From NCBI GenBank assembly GCA_023417735.1, contig JAEZEK010000433.1, positions 1-11,630 of the forward strand: a stretch of DNA of 11,630 nucleotides. Reading direction: 5' to 3'. The notes beneath the pieces were generated by a model. That model was given only the letters and a program-made list of their open reading frames with translations. It searched no databases and was not told the origin of the DNA. Shown in pieces: positions 6,268 to 11,630 of the stretch. The position numbers were made by a program, and so were the translations under genes. How positions within the stretch are numbered: position 1 is the first letter of the stretch; each line of letters begins with the position of its first letter. The stretch is from Pseudomonadota bacterium (GTDB lineage: Bacteria > Pseudomonadota > Alphaproteobacteria > Rhizobiales > Afifellaceae).

Positions 6268-6287
6268 GCTGCACCTTGCAGTGCAGC
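6268..6287. promoter_or_regulatory. Inverted repeat with 6-nt spacer in the dgcN/mlaE intergenic region
   Basis: The arms GCTGCAC (6268-6274) and GTGCAGC (6281-6287) are perfect 7-bp complements around CTTGCA. It sits two bases after the 14-bp palindrome and 49 bp before mlaE. It may be a second operator or an mRNA hairpin in the leader of the mlaE operon. Function unproven. Confidence 0.3.
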
Positions 6288-6336
6288 GACGAGTGCGTAG
6301 CACGGGCAGCGACCACCGTCAGCCGCTTGGGATTGG

Positions 6337-7467
6337 ATGACTGCAGCGCTTGATCACCAGCTCGAGGCGGGCCGCCTCGTCATGCGGCCCGCAGGAAGCT
6401 GGGTGATCGAGGACGCGCGCCGTCTGGAAGCGGGGCTGACGGAGCTCGCGCCTGCCTCGGCCGACGCCTCCACCGGCACCCTCGTCATCGACGTTTCCGC
6501 CGTGAGGACGCTCGACACCGCCGGCGCCTATCTGCTGGTGAAGCTCGAGCAGGCCTGGAAGAGCGCGGGCCGCCAGGTCGAGTGGCTGGGCGCCGACCAG
6601 GCCCGGACCGTGCTCATCGACCGCGTCCGCGACGTGATCGCCGAGCCGCCGGCGCCGGCGCCGCCATCGCGTCCGAGCATCGTCGCGGAGATCGGGGAGA
6701 CGATGATCGGCGTTGGCGCCGACGCTCGGAACCTCGTCGCCATGCTCGGCGCGGTCGTGCGGGAGTTCGGGGTCGCCATCATCCGCCCCTCGACCTTCCG
6801 CGGGCATTCCGTCATCCAGCAGATGGACGTCGCGGGCCTTCGTGCCGTCCCGATCATCGCGCTGATGTCGTTCCTCATCGGCGGCATTCTCGCGCAGCAG
6901 AGCGCGTTCCAGCTCCGGGTCTTCGGGGCCGAGGTGTTTGCGGTCGATCTCGTCGGCATCATCGCGCTCCGCGAGATCGCGGTGCTCTTGACCTCCATCA
7001 TGGTGGCCGGCCGGTCCGGAAGCGCCATCACCGCCGAGCTCGGCTCGATGAAGATGGCCGAGGAGATCGACGCGCTGCGGGTGATGGGCCTCGACCCCGT
7101 GAACGTGCTGGTCCTGCCGCGCGTGCTCGCCCTCGTCATCGTCGTCCCGCTCCTGACCTTCATCGCCGCGCTGGCGACGCTCGCCGGCGCCCTGCTGACG
7201 CTCTGGTTCTATTCCGGCATCATCCCGGAGGTGTTCCTGGTGAGGCTGCGCGACGCGGTCGATTTCACGTCGCTCTTCAGCGGCCTGATCAAGGCGCCGT
7301 TCATGGCGCTCATCATCGCCTGCATCTCCTGCGCGGAAGGCATGGCGGTCGGCGGCAGCGCCGAGTCGCTCGGCCGGCACACCACCGCCGCCGTCGTGAA
7401 AGCCATCTTCATGGTCATCGTGGTCGACGGCGTGTTCGCCATCTTCTACGCCTCCATCAACTTCTGA
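6337..7467 (+). CDS. mlaE: MlaE-type lipid ABC transporter permease with fused N-terminal STAS domain
   Basis: Seen: 376 aa. Residues 1-105 form a STAS/MlaB-like domain with the conserved DVSAVRTLDTAG (52-63), where Thr61 sits at the regulatory Ser/Thr position. A Pro/Ala-rich hinge (103-114) follows. Residues 130-376 are an MlaE permease: an amphipathic interfacial helix region, then hydrophobic segments near 168-190, 202-226, 256-290, 315-335 and 352-374. The MlaE signature AGRSGSAITAELGSMKMAEEIDALRVMGLDP is at 224-254, with its EIDAL coupling helix. Known: in E. coli MlaB (STAS) is a separate subunit stabilising MlaF; fusion to MlaE is common in alphaproteobacteria and makes a separate mlaB unnecessary. 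Role: inner-membrane core of a phospholipid transporter between inner and outer membrane. It is the first gene of an operon with the ATPase 10 nt downstream. The ATG at 6337 follows only a weak GG-rich site. Confidence 0.94.
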   Translation: MTAALDHQLEAGRLVMRPAGSWVIEDARRLEAGLTELAPASADASTGTLVIDVSAVRTLDTAGAYLLVKLEQAWKSAGRQVEWLGADQARTVLIDRVRDVIAEPPAPAPPSRPSIVAEIGETMIGVGADARNLVAMLGAVVREFGVAIIRPSTFRGHSVIQQMDVAGLRAVPIIALMSFLIGGILAQQSAFQLRVFGAEVFAVDLVGIIALREIAVLLTSIMVAGRSGSAITAELGSMKMAEEIDALRVMGLDPVNVLVLPRVLALVIVVPLLTFIAALATLAGALLTLWFYSGIIPEVFLVRLRDAVDFTSLFSGLIKAPFMALIIACISCAEGMAVGGSAESLGRHTTAAVVKAIFMVIVVDGVFAIFYASINF

Positions 7468-7477
7468 GGGCGGGGGC

Positions 7478-8236
7478 GTGGCCGAGCAGGATACGGTGAT
7501 CAGCGTGCGCGACCTGTCGGTCGGGTTCGGCGACAGGTACGTGCTCGAGAATCTCGGGCTGGACGTCCGCCGCGGCGAGATCCTGGCGATCGTCGGCGCG
7601 TCGGGCGCGGGCAAGTCCGTGCTGCTGCGCGCGATCCTCGGCCTGGTGCCGCGCGGGGCGGGCTCGATCCAGGCCTTCGACCAGACGATCGGGGCGGCCG
7701 GCCCGGACGTGGCGATCGAGAAGCGCTGGGGCGTGCTCTTCCAGTTCGGCGCGCTCTTCTCCGCGCTCACAGTCGCGCAGAACGTCGCGGTGCCGATGCG
7801 CGAGTTCCTGGATCTTCCGGTGCCGCTGATGGAGGAGCTCGCGCAGCTCAAGATCGAGCTCGTCGGGCTGAAGACCGGCGACGGCCAGAAGATGCCCTCG
7901 GAGCTCTCCGGCGGCATGATCAAGCGCGCCGCGCTCGCCCGCGCGCTCGCGCTCGACCCCGAGATCGTCTTCCTCGACGAGCCGACCTCCGGGCTCGACC
8001 CGATCTCCGCCTCGGCCTTCGATACGCTGATCGAAGACCTCAGAAACACTTTGGGTTTAACGGTGGTAATGGTAACCCACGATCTCGACACGCTGCATGC
8101 GATCGTGGACCGGATCGCGGTCGTGGGGGAGCGGCGGATTCTCGTGGAGGGCGACATTGCGGCCATGCGCCGCTTCGATCATCCGTGGGTGCGAAGCTAC
8201 TTCAACAGCCCGCGGGCGCGCGCGGCGCTAGGTTAG
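7478..8236 (+). CDS. mlaF: MlaF-type ABC transporter ATPase
   Basis: Seen: 252 aa with Walker A GASGAGKS (40-47), Q-loop Gln89 in LFQFGALFSALTV, the signature LSGGM (143-147), Walker B IVFLDEP (163-169) with catalytic Glu168, a D-loop SGLDP, and H-loop His201 in MVTHDLDTL. FQFGALFSALTV is typical of MlaF/TTG2A ATPases, and the short C-terminal tail after about 235 is where MlaF carries a regulatory extension. Role: cytoplasmic ATPase driving the MlaE permease. The GTG start at 7478 is preceded by GAGGGCGGGGG, a strong ribosome site, 10 nt after the mlaE stop; the mlaD gene starts 4 nt after its stop. Odd: codons 189-200 (8042-8077) use AGA, ACT, TTG, GGT, TTA and two GTA and are only about 42% GC by hand count, unlike the rest of the gene. 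Confidence 0.95.
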   Translation: MAEQDTVISVRDLSVGFGDRYVLENLGLDVRRGEILAIVGASGAGKSVLLRAILGLVPRGAGSIQAFDQTIGAAGPDVAIEKRWGVLFQFGALFSALTVAQNVAVPMREFLDLPVPLMEELAQLKIELVGLKTGDGQKMPSELSGGMIKRAALARALALDPEIVFLDEPTSGLDPISASAFDTLIEDLRNTLGLTVVMVTHDLDTLHAIVDRIAVVGERRILVEGDIAAMRRFDHPWVRSYFNSPRARAALG

Positions 8237-8240
8237 TGCG

Positions 8241-10400
8241 ATGGAAACCAAGGCCAACACGACGCTCATCGGCGCCTTCACTTTGGTCGTGCTCGCGCTC
8301 GCCTTCGGCTTCATCTACTGGCTCGCGCGGGGCCACGAGACCTCCGCGGCGAGCCGCATGTCGATCGTCTTCAGCGACCCGGTGACCGGCCTCGGCACCG
8401 GCGGACAGGTCGTCTTCAACGGCATCAAGGTCGGCGACGTGCAGCGCCTGCGCCTCGACCCGAACAACCCGGCCCGCGTCATCGCCGATGTCGGGGTGGC
8501 GCGCGACACGCCGATCAAGACCGACACCGTCGCGACGCTCGGCTTCCAGGGCCTGACGGGCGTCGGCTACATCGAGCTGCAGGGCGGCACCGCCTCCGCG
8601 CCGAGCATCTGGACGATGGACCCGCCGGTGATCGAGGCGCAGCGCTCCAGCATGCAGGACCTCCTCGCCGGCGCGCGCAACATCCTCGCCCGCGCGGACG
8701 ACACGCTGAAGGCGCTCGAGGGCCTCGTCTCGGACAACCGCGAGCCCGTGAACCAGGCGGTCCGCAACGTCGCGTCCTTCACCGGCGCGCTCGCCGACAG
8801 CTCCGACGAGGTCACGGACCTCTTGCGCAACGCGTCCGAGGCGTCGCAGGCGCTCTCCTCCATCAGCTCCCGCCTGGAGGCGCTCGTCGATCGCACGGAA
8901 GCCGTCATGGCGGCGGTCGACCCGGCCGACATCCGGCAGACCATCAGCAACGTCCAGACCTTCACCTCGGCGCTCTCCGCGCGCACGGAGGACATCGACG
9001 CGCTGGTCACCCGCCTCTCCGCGATCTCCTCAGACGTGAGCGGTTTCACCGCGCGGCTCGGCGGCCTCGGCGACAAGGCCGACACGCTGATGACGGACGT
9101 CGCCGCGGCCGGCCAGCGCGTCTCCGAGCTCGTCCAGGCGGTCGACGCCGAGGCGGTGAACCGCAGCATCACGCGCGTCGAGGAGATCACCGCGGCGGTC
9201 GACCCGGCGCAGGTCCGCTCGGCGGTCGATTCCTTCGCCAGCGTGGCCGAGGCGATCGGCGCGCGGCGCGACGACATCGACGGCATCGTCACCCGCCTCT
9301 CCGCGATCTCCTCAGACGTGAGCGGTTTCACCGCGCGGCTCGGCGGCCTCGGCGACAGGGCCGACACGCTGATGACCGACGTCGCCGCGGCCGGCCAGCG
9401 CGTCTCGGAGCTCGTCGAGGCGGTTGACGCCGAGGCGGTGAACCGCAGCATCGCGCGCGTCGAGGAGATCACCGCGGCGGTCGACCCGGCGCAGGTCCGC
9501 TCCGCCGTCGATTCCTTCGCCAGCGTCGCCGAGGCGATCGGGGCGCGGCGCGACGACATCGACGGCATCGTCACCCGCCTGTCCGCCATCTCCTCCGACG
9601 TCAGCGGCTTCACGGCGCGGCTCGGGACGTTCGGCGACAAGGCCGATGCGCTCATGACGGACGTGGCGGCGGCGGGCGAGCGGGTGAACGAGATCGCCGC
9701 CTCCGTCGATACGGAGGCGCTCCGCCGCACCATCGCCCGCGTCGACGAGATCGCCGCCTCCGTCGATCCGGCGCGCGTGCGCAGCACCGTCGATTCGGTG
9801 GCGAGCGTGGCCGAGGCGTTCGGCGCGCGACGCGAGGAGATCGACGACCTCGTGACCCGCATCTCGGCCATCTCCGTCGACGTCGGCGGGTTCGCCGCCC
9901 GGCTCCCGACGATGGGCGCGCGGGTCGACGACCTGCTGGCGGCGGTGGATGCCCAGAAGGTGCGGGAATCGGTCGATGGCGTTCACGAATTCGCCGACGC
10001 GCTTGGCCGCAACAGCGGCAACATCGACGCGATCGTGGCCGACGCCCGCGCCGTATCGGGCCGCCTCAACGGGCTCAGCGAGCGCGCCGATGCGCTTCTG
10101 GCGAAGCTCGACGGCATGATCGGCGAAGGCTCCGGCGACGGCATCATGACCCAGGCGCGCGAGACGCTCGCGGCCGTCCAGCAGGCCGCGCGGACCTTCG
10201 ATCAGCAGACCCGCGCGATCGGCGGCGGCGTCGACGACTTCACCAACCGGGGCCTGCGCGATCTGCGCAGCCTCATCAACGAAGGCCAGCGGGCGGTCAG
10301 CCGGCTGGACAGCGTCATATCGAACCTGGAACGCGATCCGAGCCAGGTTCTGTTCGGCCCCGACGCCGTTCCGGAATATCGCGGCAGTCGGCGGCGCTAG
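8241..10400 (+). CDS. mlaD: MCE-domain (MlaD-type) protein with long repetitive helical C-terminus
   Basis: Seen: 719 aa, about four times the length of E. coli MlaD. One membrane-spanning helix near residues 9-28 anchors it in the inner membrane. A single MCE domain (about 38-118) contains VFNGIKVGDVQRL and GLTGVGYIELQGG. The remaining 600 residues are Ala/Asp/Val-rich, predicted helical or coiled coil, with a 94-residue repeat: three full copies (256-349, 350-443, 444-537), half a copy before and a decayed copy after. The tail LERDPSQVLFGPDAVPEY (near 696-713) resembles the ending of other alphaproteobacterial MlaD proteins. Role: periplasmic lipid-binding subunit, normally a hexameric ring on MlaE. 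Inferred: the long helices may extend as a tube or needle toward the outer membrane, as proposed for Mce and PqiB/LetB proteins. The ATG lies 4 nt after the mlaF stop. Confidence 0.93.
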   Translation: METKANTTLIGAFTLVVLALAFGFIYWLARGHETSAASRMSIVFSDPVTGLGTGGQVVFNGIKVGDVQRLRLDPNNPARVIADVGVARDTPIKTDTVATLGFQGLTGVGYIELQGGTASAPSIWTMDPPVIEAQRSSMQDLLAGARNILARADDTLKALEGLVSDNREPVNQAVRNVASFTGALADSSDEVTDLLRNASEASQALSSISSRLEALVDRTEAVMAAVDPADIRQTISNVQTFTSALSARTEDIDALVTRLSAISSDVSGFTARLGGLGDKADTLMTDVAAAGQRVSELVQAVDAEAVNRSITRVEEITAAVDPAQVRSAVDSFASVAEAIGARRDDIDGIVTRLSAISSDVSGFTARLGGLGDRADTLMTDVAAAGQRVSELVEAVDAEAVNRSIARVEEITAAVDPAQVRSAVDSFASVAEAIGARRDDIDGIVTRLSAISSDVSGFTARLGTFGDKADALMTDVAAAGERVNEIAASVDTEALRRTIARVDEIAASVDPARVRSTVDSVASVAEAFGARREEIDDLVTRISAISVDVGGFAARLPTMGARVDDLLAAVDAQKVRESVDGVHEFADALGRNSGNIDAIVADARAVSGRLNGLSERADALLAKLDGMIGEGSGDGIMTQARETLAAVQQAARTFDQQTRAIGGGVDDFTNRGLRDLRSLINEGQRAVSRLDSVISNLERDPSQVLFGPDAVPEYRGSRRR
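9006..9851 (+). repeat. Three tandem 282-bp in-frame repeats inside mlaD
   Basis: Copies at 9006-9287, 9288-9569 and 9570-9851, each 94 codons, begin with GTCACCCGCCT or a close variant. Copies 1 and 2 differ at about ten of 282 positions by hand count, and the first 70 bases of each are identical. Copy 3 is clearly more diverged, and a fourth, eroded unit starts at 9852. The second half of a unit (VDPAxxR to DDID) also precedes copy 1. Some differences between copies 1 and 2 are silent third-position changes. This points to recent unit duplication or gene conversion in a structural coiled-coil region. Confidence 0.95.
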
Positions 10401-10418
10401 GGGCAGGGGGCTCGGGAC

Positions 10419-11039
10419 GTGAACAGCAGGTCGTTGACAGCCGCTCTCCGGCCCGGCCGGTCGTCGGCCCGGGCCATCCTCGGCCTGGCCGTCCTGATCG
10501 GGCTCTCCGGGTGCGCGCGGCTGCTGCCGCAGACGCCGGACGCGATCTTCGATCTCAGCGCGCCCTCCGGCTTCGCCGTACCCGCCGGCTCGAACGCGCA
10601 GATCCTCGTGCCGACGCCGTCGGCGGTGCGGGCCCTCGACACCGAGCGGATCGCCGCACGCCCTGCGGTTTCCGAGTACGCCTACCTCCCCGGCGCCGTC
10701 TGGGCCGACAGCCTGCCGCGCCTCCTGCAGGCCCGTCTTCTCCAGACACTCCAGGACAGCGGGCGCGTGCGCGCGGTGGCGCTGCCCGGGCAGGGCGTGC
10801 TGATCGACAACCAGATCATCCTCGACATCCGGTCCTTCGAAATCGCCGACGGCGCGGCCGTAGCCGAGATCGCGCTGAAGCTGATGGATGACCGGACCGG
10901 CCGCGTCGTGGCGACCGAGATCGTCCGCGGCTCGAGCCCGGTCACAGGCAGCACGAACCCGGACTACGTGGCCGCGCTCGACCGTGCGATGGACGAGGCC
11001 TTCGTCGAGATCGCGCGCAGGGTGCTCGCCCGCGTCTGA
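10419..11039 (+). CDS. ABC-type transport auxiliary lipoprotein (PqiC-like)
   Basis: Seen: 206 aa with a lipoprotein signal peptide: a basic N-terminus (Arg4-Arg18), a hydrophobic core ILGLAVLIG and the lipobox LSGC, with Cys32 as lipidated residue. Residue 33 is Ala, so no Asp+2 retention signal, consistent with an outer-membrane location. The mature part has the ABC-transport auxiliary (PqiC/YmbA, PF03886-type) layout: FDLSAP after the lipidation site, a central EYAYLPGAVWADSLPRLLQARLLQTLQDSGRV, a VLIDNQIILDIRSFEI strand region and a C-terminal YVAALDRAMDEAFVEIARRV helix. Known: these proteins accompany MCE transporters and are thought to dock the periplasmic MCE protein at the outer membrane. 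Inferred: it substitutes for MlaA/MlaC, which are absent here. The GTG at 10419 has AGGGGG eight nt upstream (10405-10410), 18 nt after the mlaD stop; it is the last gene of the operon. Confidence 0.92.
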   Translation: MNSRSLTAALRPGRSSARAILGLAVLIGLSGCARLLPQTPDAIFDLSAPSGFAVPAGSNAQILVPTPSAVRALDTERIAARPAVSEYAYLPGAVWADSLPRLLQARLLQTLQDSGRVRAVALPGQGVLIDNQIILDIRSFEIADGAAVAEIALKLMDDRTGRVVATEIVRGSSPVTGSTNPDYVAALDRAMDEAFVEIARRVLARV

Positions 11040-11062
11040 GGCCGGATCGGCCGGGTCCGGCC
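11040..11062 (+). terminator. Possible stem-loop after the Mla operon
   Basis: Directly after the lipoprotein stop, GGCCGGA (11040-11046) can pair with TCCGGCC (11056-11062) over a 9-nt loop. No T-tract follows, so it is not a canonical intrinsic terminator and may only be a stabilising 3' hairpin. It lies in the gap between the operon and the convergent gene ending at 11183. Confidence 0.3.
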
Positions 11063-11182
11063 GCCGGGTGGCCGCGCCCGCTGCGACCCCTACCCGCTAT
11101 CCAGGATGGTCGCGACGGTCCCGATGCCGCTTGGCTCGCCGGGTCGCATGCGGCGAACCATGCGGAGAATGCCGTCGGCCGG

Positions 11183-11630
11183 TCAGTTGAGCCGGCCGGC
11201 CGCGTGCGCGAGCATCGTGTAGACCTTCCCGGTGTCCGACGTCAGGTACATCTTGGCCATGGCCGGGTCGGTGTCGTTCTTCGAGACCTGCGCGAGGAGC
11301 CGCTCGAAGTCGCCGATGTAATTGTCGACCGCGCGGCGGAAATCGCCGTCGCGCTCGTACTTCCGGCGGATCTCGTCGAACGTCTTCTGGCCCTGGAGCG
11401 TGTAGAGCCGCCGGGTGAAGACGTTGCGCTCACCGCGCTTGTAGCGGTCCCACAGCTCGACCGACGCCTCGTGGTCGATGGCGCGCGCGATGTCGATCGA
11501 CAGCGAATTCAGCGATTCCACGACCTGCGACGGCGAGCGGCCCGGCCGGCCCGCCTGGGCCGGAGCGGGGCCGGGGTTTGCCGCCTCCCGAGCCGGAGCG
11601 GGCTCGGCCGCCGCAGCCGCAGCCGCAGCC
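11183..11630 (-). CDS. C-terminal part of an unrecognised protein with Ala/Pro-rich linker, 5' end outside window
   Basis: Seen: 148 complete codons plus stop (TGA at 11185-11183), open to the window edge with no start needed inside it. It begins with an alanine run encoded by alternating GCG/GCT codons, then an Ala/Pro/Gly linker (PAPAREAANPGPAPAQ), followed by a compact helical domain of about 115 residues: VVESLNSLSIDIARAIDH, LWDRYKRGERNVFTRRLYTL, TFDEIRRKYERDGDFRRAV and a C-terminal DTGKVYTMLAHAAGRL. The in-frame GTG at 11521 is unlikely to be a start because the frame continues upstream with biased codons. From memory, C-terminal domains of this type end some very long coiled-coil proteins of Hyphomicrobiales annotated as kinesin-like or hypothetical; I hold that loosely. 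No signal or membrane span is visible in this part. It is convergent with the Mla operon. Function unknown. Confidence 0.82.
   Translation of the reverse strand, partial: AAAAAAAAEPAPAREAANPGPAPAQAGRPGRSPSQVVESLNSLSIDIARAIDHEASVELWDRYKRGERNVFTRRLYTLQGQKTFDEIRRKYERDGDFRRAVDNYIGDFERLLAQVSKNDTDPAMAKMYLTSDTGKVYTMLAHAAGRLN

Noticed and set aside
6319..8166. 615-codon minus-strand open frame across mlaE and mlaF.
   Set aside because: It is opposite two clear ABC transporter genes; its composition (Ser/Arg/Asp/His-rich) is that of a shadow frame.
8567..9871. 434-codon minus-strand open frame across mlaD with apparent internal repeats.
   Set aside because: The repeats are only the antisense image of the 282-bp mlaD repeats; no start site or domain supports it.
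11176..11198. CGGCCGG/CCGGCCG stem around the stop codon of the right-most gene.
   Set aside because: Pure G/C arms overlapping the coding end, no T-tract; not distinguishable from base composition.

Overview
The window is a gene-dense, high-GC stretch of bacterial chromosome. Third codon positions are strongly G/C-biased, and spacing is tight, with ATGA overlaps and 4-20 nt gaps. The gene families (a PlcP-type metallophosphoesterase paired with a GT4 glycosyltransferase, a fused STAS-MlaE permease, DgcN/DgcA) point to an alphaproteobacterium, most likely of the order Hyphomicrobiales (Rhizobiales). That placement is inferred from remembered family distribution, not from a search. No RNA gene, mobile element, CRISPR array or phage gene is visible.

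Layout from left to right. (1) Positions 1-729, minus strand: the nearly complete 5' part of an atypical short-chain dehydrogenase whose catalytic Tyr and Lys are replaced. (2) Positions 830-2649, plus strand: a two-gene unit made of a PlcP-like phospholipase C of the metallophosphoesterase superfamily and a GT4 glycosyltransferase. In related bacteria this pair replaces phospholipids with glycolipids under phosphate limitation. (3) Positions 2704-3693, plus: a PLP-dependent threonine/serine dehydratase-like enzyme. It converges on and overlaps by 22 bp a small unknown gene (3672-4169, minus). (4) Positions 4243-6227, minus: dgcN-dgcA, overlapping by ATGA, encoding the N-acetylation/racemisation route that turns D-glutamate into N-acetyl-L-glutamate. 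(5) Positions 6337-11039, plus: a four-gene Mla/MCE-type lipid ABC transporter operon (STAS-MlaE permease, MlaF ATPase, a very long MlaD with 94-residue tandem repeats, and a PqiC-like outer-membrane lipoprotein). (6) Positions 11183-11630, minus: the C-terminal part of an unrecognised protein with an Ala/Pro-rich linker.

Two modules concern envelope lipids (PlcP/glycosyltransferase and Mla/MCE) and two concern amino acids (the dehydratase and DgcNA). The most interesting local signals are the 282-bp tandem repeats inside mlaD, the catalytic-residue loss in the SDR, a shared 10-bp palindrome at both ends of the dgcNA operon, and a short patch of atypical codons in mlaF. I see nothing that clearly amounts to a wholly new multi-gene system. 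No gene-free stretch exceeds about 145 bp.
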